Below are positions 1-10,117 of a stretch of 64,000 bases of DNA, one piece after another. This DNA comes from an uncultured Alphaproteobacteria bacterium (lineage in GTDB: Bacteria > Pseudomonadota > Alphaproteobacteria > Micavibrionales > CSBR16-224). Position 1 is the first letter of the stretch; each line of letters opens with the position of its first letter. The DNA lies in assembly GCA_950054485.1 (NCBI GenBank), contig CATLPD010000001.1, positions 310,001 to 374,000 of the forward strand, given 5' to 3'. The translations under genes were made by a program, and so were the position numbers. Under the pieces are notes generated by a model. That model had not been told where the DNA came from. It was given only the letters and a program-made list of their open reading frames with translations, and made no database searches.

Positions 1-387
1 CTGCATACAGGTGATGTCGGATTTATGGATGAAAAAGGCTATGTCACATTGGTTGATCGTATCAAAGATCTGATTTTGGTGCGCGGGTATAATGTCTACC
101 CGTCACAGGTGGAAGATGCGATTTACAAACACCCATCGGTCGAGGAAACCATCGTCGCCGGCGTGCCCGATGAAGAACGCGGCGAAACCGTCTGGGCATG
201 GGTCAAACCCCGCGAAGGGCGCAGCCTGTCGGCAGATGATCTGAAAACATTCCTGAAAGAGCATGTATCCCCGATCGAGCTGCCCCGCAAAATCATTATT
301 CGCGACGAGCCACTGCCGAAAACAAATGTCGGCAAATTGTCACGCAAAATGCTGCTGGAAGAAGAAGGCATTAAAAAGCCCGTTTAA
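1..387 (+). CDS. Acyl-CoA synthetase (AMP-binding enzyme), C-terminal part, 5' truncated by window edge
   Basis: The reading frame is open from base 1 (LHTGDVGFMDEKG...), so only the last 128 residues of a longer adenylate-forming enzyme are present. The A8 hinge motif (RGYNVYPSQVEDAI) and the A10 catalytic lysine motif (PKTNVGKLSRK) mark the C-terminal subdomain that rotates to join the acyl-adenylate to CoA. The YPSQVE/GKLSRK pattern fits long- or medium-chain fatty acyl-CoA ligases, but the substrate-binding N-terminal domain is outside the window, so the chain length used cannot be stated. The internal ATG at base 25 in the ORF track is not the start. A terminator hairpin overlaps the stop codon. 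Family call is secure, exact substrate unknown. Confidence 0.9.
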   Translation: MHTGDVGFMDEKGYVTLVDRIKDLILVRGYNVYPSQVEDAIYKHPSVEETIVAGVPDEERGETVWAWVKPREGRSLSADDLKTFLKEHVSPIELPRKIIIRDEPLPKTNVGKLSRKMLLEEEGIKKPV

Positions 388-396
388 AGGCTTTTT
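373..396 (+). terminator. Intrinsic terminator of the acyl-CoA synthetase gene
   Basis: AAAAAGCC and GGCTTTTT form an eight-base-pair stem with an eight-base loop, ending in a T run. The stem overlaps the TAA stop codon. It separates the ligase gene from the promoter starting at base 399. Confidence 0.6.
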
Positions 397-398
397 GG

Positions 399-427
399 TT
401 GACATAATAAATAGATTCAACTATAGT
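399..427 (+). promoter_or_regulatory. Sigma-70-type promoter for the 463-963 gene
   Basis: TTGACA and TATAGT are separated by exactly 17 bases, close to the housekeeping consensus. Transcription would begin near base 434. That excludes the TTG at base 430 used by the ORF track and supports the ATG at 463. The -35 belongs to a TTGACATAA group seen before several genes of unknown function in this window. Confidence 0.7.
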
Positions 428-462
428 TTTTGGAAATTCAGCATTTCCAAAAGGATCAAGCC

Positions 463-963
463 ATGTCAGTCAAACGCAGCGTGTCGAAAAAAATTAACCA
501 GTTTCGTGCAAATAATCGCACACTTATCCTGAATACCGGTACGGCAGCAACTGCGGGCGGCGTACTTGGCGGTTTGGTTCTGGCCGGTGTAATGCCCCCC
601 CTAGGTTTACTTGGTCTGGTCGTGGTTCCACCGGCTTTAATGACGGTATCCAGCAATAACAAGCGGGACTGCTTTTACTTTTTCAAAGAGGACTCTATCA
701 AAAAAGATCTATATCCAATGTGCGCGTTAAAAGATTGGGAAAAAAAAGAATATGAGGGCTATGCCCGCGTAAAGGTTTCACATCACCAGTCAACATCGAT
801 TTACATCAGCCTCGATAAAACCAGAAACCTTAAGGCGCAATTCAATCAAACAAAATCAGCCAAAAAGAAGGCAAAAATCCAGAAAAAGCTGGATCGTCAG
901 GTCCGCTATCGCAACGATATTCTGACATCAAAAACTGTGGTTGCCGCACCACGCCAAAACTAG
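463..963 (+). CDS. Hypothetical membrane protein
   Basis: A 166-residue protein of unknown function. The ATG at 463 is preferred because AAGGATC lies seven bases upstream and the predicted transcript starts just before it. Residues about 22-55 are a long Gly/Ala/Leu/Pro stretch (GGVLGGLVLAGVMPP, then LLGLVVVPPALMTV), likely one hairpin or two short membrane helices. The rest is basic, and the C-terminal third is a Lys/Gln/Arg-rich probable helix. It is a single-gene unit with its own promoter and ends four bases into the tail of pheT on the other strand. No recognised domain. Confidence 0.6.
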   Translation: MSVKRSVSKKINQFRANNRTLILNTGTAATAGGVLGGLVLAGVMPPLGLLGLVVVPPALMTVSSNNKRDCFYFFKEDSIKKDLYPMCALKDWEKKEYEGYARVKVSHHQSTSIYISLDKTRNLKAQFNQTKSAKKKAKIQKKLDRQVRYRNDILTSKTVVAAPRQN

Positions 964-3377
964 GCGCGCAGCTGACCACCCGTTTTTGCATTCACGTTAT
1001 CAATGATTTTCTGACTGACGGCTTCAATGTCTTTATCCGTCAGGGTTTCCGATTTCGGCTGTAACACAACATTTACCGCGACAGATTTCTTGCCGTCTTC
1101 AACGCCTTTACCCTGATAAATATCAAACACATCGACATTAACGATCAGGTTTTTATCGGCCGAAGCTGTGGCACGCACCAGATCCGCGGCGCTGACACTA
1201 TCATCCACCAAAAAGGCAAAATCGCGCCCGACCGGCTGCAAAGCATGCAATTCAATCATTTTAAAGGCGTTTGATTTATTTTTCGGTACCGGAATTTCCT
1301 CGACAAACAGCTCGAAACCGACCGCCTTGGTTTTGACACCCAGTTTTTGCAGGACTTCGGGATGTAATTCACCGAAATAGGCCAAGACGTTGCGGCCCAA
1401 ACGTAGCGCCGCAGAACGACCGGGGTGATACCATTCTGGCGTATCATCCGATAACGGCATACGTTCTGCATCCAGACCAAAGGCTGCACATACAGCAAAA
1501 ACATCCGCCTTCACATCGTAAAAATCAACCGTACGTGCCTCGCCGGCCCAATGACGGGCACTGGCATTTGATACACGTACACCCGAAGCCAGCAGGGTCT
1601 GATCCTCGGCTTTTTGAGAATGATAGACATGGCCGATTTCAAAAAATGCCGCATCAGCCAGCGCCTTATCCGTATTTTTCTGGGCTGCCGTCAACAGGTT
1701 CGGCAACGTCGACGGGCGCATTTGCTCCAATTCCAATGAAATGGGGTTCGTCAAACGTAATTGGCTGGCTGCCTGTTTATCATTCGCCCCAAAAAGCATG
1801 GCGGTATCATGATCCATAAATGACCATGTTACCGTTTCATTCAAACCGCGGCCTGCCAAAAGACGACGCAGCTTTGCCGCGCGCTGCTGCGTAACGGTCA
1901 AAGGTGTGACAGATGTAACTGACGGGCGATCCAGCGATACAGCCTCGATATGATCATAGCCATAGACGCGCAGAATTTCTTCGACCAGATCGGCACTACC
2001 ATCCATATCAATATCCGGGCGCCATGAGGGAGCCGTCACATGCCATTCCTGATCCGATTTTTTGTCTATTTCAAAGCCAAGCGCTTTTAGAATGTCAGCC
2101 TGAACCGCAGGATCGATATCAATACCGCCCAATTGCTTGACACGTACAGGGTCAAAAACAACACATACGCCTTCATGTTGACCGTCACCTGCCTGTATGA
2201 CGCTGCCGGCTTCACCGCCGCAAAGGTCAAGTATCATGCGGGTTGCGAACTCCATACCTTCAAACGTAAAGACCGGGTCAATGCCGCGCTCGAAACGATA
2301 GCGCGCGTCACTATTCAAATTCAGCGCACGTCCTGTTTTGGCGATTGATACCGGATTAAAATAGGCACATTCCAGATAAACATCGGTCGTGTTTTCATCA
2401 ACAGATGATCCTTCACCGCCGATGATACCGCCCAAACCCAGCAGATTTTTTGAATCGTAAATTCCAACAGCGCCTGCCGGAATATCCTCATAGGTTTTAT
2501 CATTCAAAGCTTCAAGGCGCTCGCCGCCTTTTGTCAGTTTTACCTGAATGTCGCCATCCAGCTTTGATATATCATAGACATGCAGCGGACGCGCAAAGGC
2601 CAGCGTCATGAAATTCGTGATATCGACCAGTACTGAAATCGGACGCAGCCCCACAGCCGTCAAACGGTCTTTTAGCCATTTCGGGCTTTCGCCGTTTTTG
2701 ACGCCTTTGATCGTACGTCCCAAAAACAGCGGGCAGCCGTCAATCGCTCCGGCATCAATCATGACATTCGTTTTGCTGTCAAAGGCCGCAGGCACGGCTG
2801 AAAAATCAGGTGTTTTCAACTTTCCAAGGCCGCTGGCGGCCAAATCGCGAGCAATCCCGTATATGCCACATGTATCTGGGCGGTTCGGAGTCACTTCAAT
2901 TTCAATCACAGGCTCGTCTAGACCCAGAACTTTTGCCGCAGGTGCGCCGATTTCGGCATCTTCCGGCAGTTCAATAATACCATTATGCTCGTCTGAAATG
3001 CATAGCTCGGATTCTGAGCAAAGCATTCCGTTTGATTCAACGCCGCGAATGCTGGCCTTTTTCAACGTCACATCCAGACCCGGTACGTACGCCCCTGATG
3101 GCGCGAAAACGCCCTTGATGCCTTGACGGCAATTCGGTGCACCACAGACAACCTGCAGTTTTTCAGATCCCGTATCAACCGTTGTCACATTCAGTTTGTC
3201 GGCATCGGGGTGTTTTTCACAAGTTTCGACATATCCGACGACATAACCTTCAAAGTCTTTCGATCGGTCGATCACCTTTTCAACCTCGATCCCCAGTGAT
3301 GTCAGGCGATCGGTGATTTCATTCAGACCCGCATCCGTATCCAGATATTCCTTGAGCCATCCAAGTGTAAATTTCAT
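960..3377 (-). CDS. pheT: Phenylalanine--tRNA ligase beta subunit
   Basis: At 805 residues this is the normal size for bacterial PheT. With PheS it forms the cytoplasmic alpha2-beta2 enzyme that charges tRNA-Phe. The N-terminus (MKFTLGWLKEYLD) is followed by the OB-fold tRNA-binding domain (about 40-150, with VVCGAPNCRQGIKGVFAPSG), the B3/B4 editing region (about 210-385), B5 domains, the catalytic-like core and a C-terminal ferredoxin-fold anticodon-binding domain (about 710-805, HALQPVGRDFAFLVDD). The gene follows pheS by five bases on the same strand, so the two are co-transcribed. Nothing is missing. Confidence 0.97.
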   Translation of the reverse strand: MKFTLGWLKEYLDTDAGLNEITDRLTSLGIEVEKVIDRSKDFEGYVVGYVETCEKHPDADKLNVTTVDTGSEKLQVVCGAPNCRQGIKGVFAPSGAYVPGLDVTLKKASIRGVESNGMLCSESELCISDEHNGIIELPEDAEIGAPAAKVLGLDEPVIEIEVTPNRPDTCGIYGIARDLAASGLGKLKTPDFSAVPAAFDSKTNVMIDAGAIDGCPLFLGRTIKGVKNGESPKWLKDRLTAVGLRPISVLVDITNFMTLAFARPLHVYDISKLDGDIQVKLTKGGERLEALNDKTYEDIPAGAVGIYDSKNLLGLGGIIGGEGSSVDENTTDVYLECAYFNPVSIAKTGRALNLNSDARYRFERGIDPVFTFEGMEFATRMILDLCGGEAGSVIQAGDGQHEGVCVVFDPVRVKQLGGIDIDPAVQADILKALGFEIDKKSDQEWHVTAPSWRPDIDMDGSADLVEEILRVYGYDHIEAVSLDRPSVTSVTPLTVTQQRAAKLRRLLAGRGLNETVTWSFMDHDTAMLFGANDKQAASQLRLTNPISLELEQMRPSTLPNLLTAAQKNTDKALADAAFFEIGHVYHSQKAEDQTLLASGVRVSNASARHWAGEARTVDFYDVKADVFAVCAAFGLDAERMPLSDDTPEWYHPGRSAALRLGRNVLAYFGELHPEVLQKLGVKTKAVGFELFVEEIPVPKNKSNAFKMIELHALQPVGRDFAFLVDDSVSAADLVRATASADKNLIVNVDVFDIYQGKGVEDGKKSVAVNVVLQPKSETLTDKDIEAVSQKIIDNVNAKTGGQLRA

Positions 3378-3382
3378 CTGTC

Positions 3383-4465
3383 TTATCCTTTAAATGTTCT
3401 GTTCGGCTGATCGTACGGGCCAAAACTGTAATGCTGCAGCCAGCGCAGATCAGGTTCAAAGAATGTCCGTAAATCAGGTATGCCGTATTTCAGCATCGCC
3501 AAACGGTCCAGCCCCGCACCAAAGGCAAAGCCCTGATATTCGTCAGGATTAATGCCGCAGTTTTTCAAGACATTCGGGTGCACCATGCCGCAGCCCAGAA
3601 TTTCCAGCCAATCATTACCCTCGCCCATCACCAGTTTACCGCCGCTGCGGTCACAACCGATATCCATTTCCGCTGATGGTTCGGTAAAAGGGAAATAATG
3701 CGGGCGGAAACGCACCGGAAAATCATCCAGCCCGAAAAACGCCTTGATAAAGTCAATCAGGCAGCCCTTTAAGTGCCCCATATGAATGTTTTTATCTATG
3801 ACCAGCCCCTCGATCTGGTGGAACATCGGGGTATGTGTCGCATCATAATCACTGCGGTAAACCTTGCCCAACATGATCGATTTGATCGGCGGCTTTGTTT
3901 CCTGCATGACGTGAATTTGCACGGTCGATGTGTGGGTACGCAACAAACGACGAGCTTCATCGCCGTCTTGACCCTCATGGTCGGGCAAATAGAATGTGTC
4001 ATGCATCTGGCGTGCCGGGTGGTTCGGCGGGAAGTTCAAGGCATCAAAATTGTGAAATTCATCTTCGATGTCCGGACCTTCGGCCACGGAAAAGCCCATA
4101 TCGGCAAAAATGGCCGTAATCTCTTCGATAGCCTGTGAAAGGGGGTGTACGCTGCCGCGACGTTCGAACCGGGGGGACAATGTGATGTCGATTTTTTCGG
4201 TCTTAAGGCGTGCATCCAGCTCTTTTTTCTTCAGCTCTTCGGCCTTATTGTCAATGACATTCGCGATTTCGGTTTTTAAAAGGTTCAGGGTCTGGCCCAT
4301 TTCCTTGCGCTGCTCAGGCTCCATCCCGCCCAGCGTTTTCATGATGCCTGTCACGCTGCCTTTTTTTCCTAAGGCCCGTACGCGTACATCTTCCAATGCG
4401 TTCATATCATTGGCGGCGGCCACTTCCTGTGTGATTTCCTGTTTCAGATTGTCCAGATTCTGCAT
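3383..4465 (-). CDS. pheS: Phenylalanine--tRNA ligase alpha subunit
   Basis: A 360-residue class II synthetase subunit carrying the active site of PheST. The N-terminal coiled coil (residues 1-85) binds tRNA. The catalytic core contains motif 1 near HPLSQAIEEITAIFADMGF, motif 2 (HTSTVQIHVM and VYRSDYDATHTPMFHQIEG) and motif 3 (GFAFGAGLDRLAMLKYGI), which bind ATP and phenylalanine. It lies immediately upstream of pheT. The 73-base gap to the ferredoxin gene shows no clear leader peptide or T-box. Length and motifs match the family. Confidence 0.97.
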   Translation of the reverse strand: MQNLDNLKQEITQEVAAANDMNALEDVRVRALGKKGSVTGIMKTLGGMEPEQRKEMGQTLNLLKTEIANVIDNKAEELKKKELDARLKTEKIDITLSPRFERRGSVHPLSQAIEEITAIFADMGFSVAEGPDIEDEFHNFDALNFPPNHPARQMHDTFYLPDHEGQDGDEARRLLRTHTSTVQIHVMQETKPPIKSIMLGKVYRSDYDATHTPMFHQIEGLVIDKNIHMGHLKGCLIDFIKAFFGLDDFPVRFRPHYFPFTEPSAEMDIGCDRSGGKLVMGEGNDWLEILGCGMVHPNVLKNCGINPDEYQGFAFGAGLDRLAMLKYGIPDLRTFFEPDLRWLQHYSFGPYDQPNRTFKG

Positions 4466-4538
4466 ATCTAACCCTGTTTGTCTTTATATTTCCTATTCTT
4501 TTACACGGATTCCCCACGGTTTTAAAGAAAAACCACGC

Positions 4539-4868
4539 CTATTCCGTCCCCGGCGCAAGTGTGACCTCAAGACCTTTCAAATCACTATGCATCAAAATCT
4601 GGCAAGACAGGCGCGAATTATCTTCAACTTCAAAAGCCTCGTCCAGCATTTCAACCTCTTCTTCGCCGGGCGGCGGGATTTTATCGAGCCATTGGGGCGC
4701 TACATAAACATGGCATGTCGCGCACGAACAACAGCCGCCGCATTCAGCCTTAATCGGCAATTCGTTATCGCGGATGATTTCCATGATGCGCCAGCCCGAC
4801 AGGGCGTCGACCTTTTGTTTATGGCCTTCGCGGTCTGTTACATAGATATAAAGATCATCATCGCTCAT
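4539..4868 (-). CDS. 2Fe-2S ferredoxin, adrenodoxin/ISC type
   Basis: A 109-residue electron-transfer protein. The cluster ligands are the C-x5-C-x2-C set in ECGGCCSCATCHVYV plus a fourth cysteine in RLSCQI, the arrangement of vertebrate-type ferredoxins (Fdx of the ISC system, FdVI, terpredoxin). An extra cysteine sits inside the first loop (CGGCC). The start overlaps the stop of the upstream membrane-protein gene (ATGA), so translation is probably coupled. A ferredoxin-NADP reductase gene lies one gene further upstream and is a plausible electron donor. There is no isc operon here, so the acceptor is unknown. Confidence 0.88.
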   Translation of the reverse strand: MSDDDLYIYVTDREGHKQKVDALSGWRIMEIIRDNELPIKAECGGCCSCATCHVYVAPQWLDKIPPPGEEEVEMLDEAFEVEDNSRLSCQILMHSDLKGLEVTLAPGTE

Positions 4869-5665
4869 TTTTTTGTTCCTTTATAAAGTTGTCTTAAGAC
4901 ATCGACCAGCGCCGCGTTCAAAACGGTGATAACCGCCCAGCTCATGATTGTTCCGATAGCATATAGGCCAAAGCGCGCGGTTGTTTGCAGGTCATCGCCC
5001 GTTGCGGCAGGCGCCACCAGTGAAAGCGCAAACATAAAAATCAGCAAGACAGGCAGCGTCGAAACAAACCCGACGCCAATCAAAAGAAAAGAAAACCAAG
5101 ACCCCTGCACGCGTTTTAAATAGCCCTTGATACTGCCGCCAACAGCTGTCACAAGGTGTAACAAACCATATTTTAACATCCAGAACATAATAATCAGACC
5201 TGCCGTGACGATAATCATCTGGTCAGGCGATACATTTTCTCGTCCTTCCGGCATTTCAAGGCGTTGGGATAGACCGAAAGTAATCAGCGCCATTGCCATC
5301 TGAAACAGGATATAGCAGCAAATTGATGCTTTCATATCATCCCGGCGCTGATCCGCATAATGATCATCCAATGGCAATTGGCCGGCAAATTCACCCATCA
5401 CCTGCAGGCGTGTCTGCACAAAAACATACCAGGCAAAGGTAGCTGTGGCCGGCAAGCCATATAAAAACGTATTCAGGCGGTTATCACCGACCTCTTGCCA
5501 ATCAATGACGATATAACTGAAAAACCCCAGAACAATCGGCACAACAGCCCATTTCAGCAGGGTGTGGTAATGACTTTTTACAAAGACATATGCGTTGGCC
5601 GTTGCCTCCATCATACTGATGTCGGGCCGTGCTTGGGGCTGTTTTTGCGGTGTGAAGTCGTTCAT
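4865..5665 (-). CDS. Hypothetical six-helix inner membrane protein
   Basis: A 266-residue integral membrane protein with no recognised family. About six hydrophobic segments are visible: roughly residues 38-56, 64-83, 114-131, 148-168, 192-218 and 232-257. The N-terminal 30 residues are polar and cytoplasmic-looking. No transporter or enzyme motif was recognised. It sits between a ferredoxin-NADP reductase gene and a ferredoxin gene and overlaps the latter by four bases. A membrane role tied to this redox pair is possible but unproven. Confidence 0.6.
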   Translation of the reverse strand: MNDFTPQKQPQARPDISMMEATANAYVFVKSHYHTLLKWAVVPIVLGFFSYIVIDWQEVGDNRLNTFLYGLPATATFAWYVFVQTRLQVMGEFAGQLPLDDHYADQRRDDMKASICCYILFQMAMALITFGLSQRLEMPEGRENVSPDQMIIVTAGLIIMFWMLKYGLLHLVTAVGGSIKGYLKRVQGSWFSFLLIGVGFVSTLPVLLIFMFALSLVAPAATGDDLQTTARFGLYAIGTIMSWAVITVLNAALVDVLRQLYKGTKK

Positions 5666-5686
5666 GCTAGAAAATTAGCACCGTTT

Positions 5687-6736
<1,050 letters not shown>

Positions 6737-7702
6737 CTATAACGAAATCAATTTCTGTTTTTTACCGGTCGTTCGTGTCAGGCTGTTCAGGTTTCTCGAC
6801 ACAGCCACGTCATTGAATTCCGAAAGGATACTGCGTATCTTGTCATCAGATACATCGGTATAAAGTTTTTTCATTGTGAACTTACCGTTTTTATCCAGCA
6901 GGTAATTCGTATCGTCAAGCTCGCCAACCGTGGAGCCGCCCAACAACGTCAGATGCTTTTCCTTTAGGATATTCAGGTGATCTTTCAGGAATTCTTCGTC
7001 TTCGCCAATTGGCTCGGGCCCTGCTTTCGAATTAAAGACTTCTGACAATGCATTGCGCAAGTATTCGCGCCCCTTGGCACTGCCGAAATTCACCGCGCTG
7101 AAATCATAATCCTGCATTGTGCCGCTGTTAAAAAAGGCCTCGAACGCCGTTTTACGGTGTAATTGTAAATCGGGTTTGTCCGTTTTCAAGCTGGCCAGAT
7201 CGAAATCCAGTTTTTCCAAGGTCATATAGGTGACTTCGTCAAAATCAACGTTCAAGGTTTCAAAGGGGAAATTATCTGCCGCAAAATAGGCCGCAATATA
7301 ATCCAGCATAAACGTATATTGAAAAGAAAAAGCGTCAGCTTCGATAAATCTGGTGAAAACACATTTTGCCCAGGGGTTCATCAAAAAATATGAATTCAGC
7401 TGCAGTTCTTCCAGCCCCTCACATTCAGAGAATTGGCGCGCCTGCCACAGGTGGCGGGTTTCATGTGCGATTGTAAATAAAAGGCCGAGGTCGTCCATTT
7501 TGGGATTCAGGACAAGATGGTCATAGGGCTCACTGGTGTTTCCGGCTTGCGTTTTGGGCAGGCTATTGTCGAATTCGATATTGATATTCTCACGATCCAG
7601 CCAATCAATAATATCAGCGCCCATCGGCGAACAGCGCATATTTTCAACCAAACGCTGCAAACGCAGATAATTACATTCATTATTTTGATTGGCTTTACCC
7701 AT
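6737..7702 (-). CDS. Putative zincin-like metallopeptidase, function unknown
   Basis: A 321-residue protein without signal peptide or membrane helix. The one clear signature is HExxH (IAHETRHLWQARQF, about residues 80-93), with a nearby acidic stretch that may supply the third zinc ligand. This resembles domains of unknown function annotated as putative metallopeptidases in alphaproteobacteria (I think of DUF6782, but this was not checked). The rest is acidic and aromatic. The start ATG is at 7702, and a TTGACATAA-type -35 lies about 52 bases upstream. No substrate can be proposed. Confidence 0.55.
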   Translation of the reverse strand: MGKANQNNECNYLRLQRLVENMRCSPMGADIIDWLDRENINIEFDNSLPKTQAGNTSEPYDHLVLNPKMDDLGLLFTIAHETRHLWQARQFSECEGLEELQLNSYFLMNPWAKCVFTRFIEADAFSFQYTFMLDYIAAYFAADNFPFETLNVDFDEVTYMTLEKLDFDLASLKTDKPDLQLHRKTAFEAFFNSGTMQDYDFSAVNFGSAKGREYLRNALSEVFNSKAGPEPIGEDEEFLKDHLNILKEKHLTLLGGSTVGELDDTNYLLDKNGKFTMKKLYTDVSDDKIRSILSEFNDVAVSRNLNSLTRTTGKKQKLISL

Positions 7703-7806
7703 AGCACCCGACTTTCTTATTATGATAACTAATTTGCCCGACTCGCAAGGTTATGTCAATATTTTTCATGATTTTATTCTTAAATATTACATGCTAGGCT
7801 TTGCGC

Positions 7807-8664
7807 ATGACAGAAAACAGCACATATCACATTCACCTTTTATCTGATTCAACCGGCGGCACGCTGAATGCGATTATCAAGGCTTGTTTGGCGCAGTTCA
7901 ATGATATGGAGCCGACCGAACATCTTTGGAACCTTGTGCGTAACGACCGCCAGCTGAAACGGGCGATTGACGGTATTCGCGCCAACCCGGGGCCTGTGTT
8001 TTACACTTTGGTGGATGAAACCCTGTCGGCACAGCTGATCAAAACCTGCGAAGCGCTGAACCTGCCCTGTACGGCGATTATGCAGCCGGTCTTATCGGTG
8101 TTCAGTTCATGGTTCGGCCTGGAAAGCAAGGACGAACCCGGCCTGCAGCATAAATTGAACGAAGCCTATTTCCACCGTATGGATGCGGTTGATTATGCCC
8201 TACACCATGATGACGGGCAGAAAACCGGAAGATCGCTGGAGGAAGCCGACGTTATTCTGGTCGGGGTATCCCGCACATCGAAAACACCGACCTGCATTTA
8301 TCTGGCAAACCGCGGGGTCAAGGCCGCGAACATCCCGTACGTGCCCGGTATTCCACTGCCCGATGTGATCAAAACCCTGAAAAAGCCGATGTTTGTCGGG
8401 CTGACGGAAACGCCTGACCGTCTAATTGAAATCCGCCGCAATCGTCTGCGTCAGATTGGCCAGAACACGGAAACTGATTATCTGGACCGCGAAAAGGTCG
8501 AGGACGAGGTCCGCACCGCGCGTAAATTATATACCCAGATGGGCTGGCCCGTAATTGATGTCACCCGTCGATCGATCGAGGAAACAGCTGCCGAAATCCT
8601 GTCGCTTTTGAACCGTAAACGCGAAAACGAACAGGAAAAACGTAATAAGGACGCCGCATCATGA
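7807..8664 (+). CDS. Pyruvate, phosphate dikinase / PEP synthase regulatory protein (DUF299 family)
   Basis: A 285-residue member of the bifunctional Thr-kinase/Pi-dependent phosphorylase family that switches PPDK or PEP synthetase off and on by ADP-dependent phosphorylation. The N-terminus (YHIHLLSDSTGGTLN) and the P-loop-like GVSRTSKTPTCIYLA (about residues 153-167) are diagnostic. The ORF track begins at a TTG two codons earlier. The ATG at 7807 is chosen. No Shine-Dalgarno sequence precedes it, while TAGGCT lies six bases before the ATG, so the mRNA may be leaderless. It overlaps aroE by four bases. No ppdK or ppsA lies in the window. Confidence 0.9.
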   Translation: MTENSTYHIHLLSDSTGGTLNAIIKACLAQFNDMEPTEHLWNLVRNDRQLKRAIDGIRANPGPVFYTLVDETLSAQLIKTCEALNLPCTAIMQPVLSVFSSWFGLESKDEPGLQHKLNEAYFHRMDAVDYALHHDDGQKTGRSLEEADVILVGVSRTSKTPTCIYLANRGVKAANIPYVPGIPLPDVIKTLKKPMFVGLTETPDRLIEIRRNRLRQIGQNTETDYLDREKVEDEVRTARKLYTQMGWPVIDVTRRSIEETAAEILSLLNRKRENEQEKRNKDAAS

Positions 8665-9506
8665 TCCGCGCAGGTGTGATCGGCTGGCCTGTCGCCCATT
8701 CCCTATCCCCGCAATTGCACGGATACTGGCTGGAGAAATACGGTATCACAGGGCGCTATGACGCCATCCCCATTGAGCCCGATAAATTCGAGCCATCCGT
8801 TCGCAAACTGTTTGATGAGGGTATTGCCGGCTTTAATGTCACACTGCCCTTCAAAAGCCGTATTATGCCCCTTTTGGATGATATTACTCCACGTGCGGAT
8901 GCAATCGGGGCCGTAAATACTGTCGTTGCCATGCAGGGCGGCGGTATTTTAGGTGATAATACCGATGCCTATGGATATATCCAAAGTCTGAATCATCAAC
9001 AGCCCGACTGGCACAACAGGGTTAAAAATGTCTGCATTCTTGGCGGTGGGGGTGCTGCCAAAGCCATTGCTTATGCTCTTTTGGAAGAAAACATACCTGA
9101 AATCAGTATTTATAACCGCACACTGGAAAAAGCACTTAATATCATCGATCATTTCAAACCGCTAAAAACGGAAAGCCAGCTGTACGCGTACAGAGACCTT
9201 GATCTTGAAGATGACCTGGGTAAATGCGATCTTTTGATCAATACGACACCATTGGGGATGACAGGCCAACACCCTTTAATAATTGATTTATCCCCCTGTT
9301 CCGATCATACGATCGTATCAGATATTATTTATGCTCCCCGAAAAACCGACCTGCTGTTACAGGCTGAAAAACGCGGCTTAAAAACCGTTGAGGGCCTACC
9401 GATGCTGTTGTATCAGGCCGTACCCGGTTTTGAATATTGGTTCAATAAACACCCTGAAGTCGATAGCGGGTTAATCGAAATGATGCAAAAGGCAGCTGCA
9501 CAATGA
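8661..9506 (+). CDS. aroE: Shikimate dehydrogenase (NADP+)
   Basis: A 281-residue cytoplasmic enzyme reducing 3-dehydroshikimate to shikimate in aromatic amino acid synthesis. The substrate-site motif GWPVAHSLSPQLHGYWL is at the N-terminus. FNVTLPFKSRIMPLLDD carries the catalytic Lys, and DNTDAYGYIQSL the catalytic Asp. The NADP-binding fold begins at CILGGGGAAKAIAYALL. The ATG overlaps the previous stop (ATGA), and the stop overlaps coaE the same way. The order regulator-aroE-coaE is common in alphaproteobacteria, where maf often lies before aroE; maf is absent here. Confidence 0.95.
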   Translation: MIRAGVIGWPVAHSLSPQLHGYWLEKYGITGRYDAIPIEPDKFEPSVRKLFDEGIAGFNVTLPFKSRIMPLLDDITPRADAIGAVNTVVAMQGGGILGDNTDAYGYIQSLNHQQPDWHNRVKNVCILGGGGAAKAIAYALLEENIPEISIYNRTLEKALNIIDHFKPLKTESQLYAYRDLDLEDDLGKCDLLINTTPLGMTGQHPLIIDLSPCSDHTIVSDIIYAPRKTDLLLQAEKRGLKTVEGLPMLLYQAVPGFEYWFNKHPEVDSGLIEMMQKAAAQ

Positions 9507-10117
9507 TTATTATCGGCCTGACAGGATCAATCGGCATGGGCAAATCAACGGTCGCCCGCATGCTGGAAGATATGGGTATCCCCTTTCATGATGCCGATGC
9601 CGCAGTCCACAAGGCGCTTGGTCCGCACGGGGCGGCGATTGAACCGATATCAAGGATTTTTCCGGACGTCATCGATCATGCCCCCGATACGAACGCCCCC
9701 TTTATTGATCGCCAGAAACTGGGGCAAATCGTTTTCAACGATGATGAAAAAATGAAACAACTGGAAGATATTTTGCACCCGATCGCCCGCGCATCCAGCG
9801 ATGTATTTCTGGATGAGTGCCGCGATCAAAAGCTTGATTTTGCGGTGCTGGACATTCCGCTTTTGTTTGAAACCGGCAGTGAAAATCGGGTTGATGTTAC
9901 ATTCTGTGTATCGGCCGACCCTGACGTACAAAAGGCACGCGTGATGGCCCGCCCGCATATGACTGAGGAAAAATTCCACCAGATTCTGGCCCGCCAGATG
10001 CCGGACCGCGAGAAACGCCGCCGCGCAGATCATGTCATTCACACGGATGTGTCGCTTGATGAAACGCGAAATCAGCTTATATCGATCCTTGACAGTTTAA
10101 AGGAGATTAAGACATGA
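9503..10117 (+). CDS. coaE: Dephospho-CoA kinase
   Basis: A 204-residue P-loop kinase for the last step of coenzyme A synthesis, phosphorylating the ribose 3'-hydroxyl of dephospho-CoA. The Walker A motif GLTGSIGMGKSTVARML is at the N-terminus. The conserved DADAAVHKA segment (substrate binding) and the late RARQMPDREKRRRADHVI lid region are intact. It overlaps aroE by four bases and the downstream FAS1 gene by four bases, so all three are likely translationally coupled. Confidence 0.95.
   Translation: MIIIGLTGSIGMGKSTVARMLEDMGIPFHDADAAVHKALGPHGAAIEPISRIFPDVIDHAPDTNAPFIDRQKLGQIVFNDDEKMKQLEDILHPIARASSDVFLDECRDQKLDFAVLDIPLLFETGSENRVDVTFCVSADPDVQKARVMARPHMTEEKFHQILARQMPDREKRRRADHVIHTDVSLDETRNQLISILDSLKEIKT

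Noticed and set aside
4466-4538. Possible pheST leader or attenuator
   Set aside because: No Phe-rich short ORF or clear alternative stems. Only a weak AAAACC/GGTTTT pairing.
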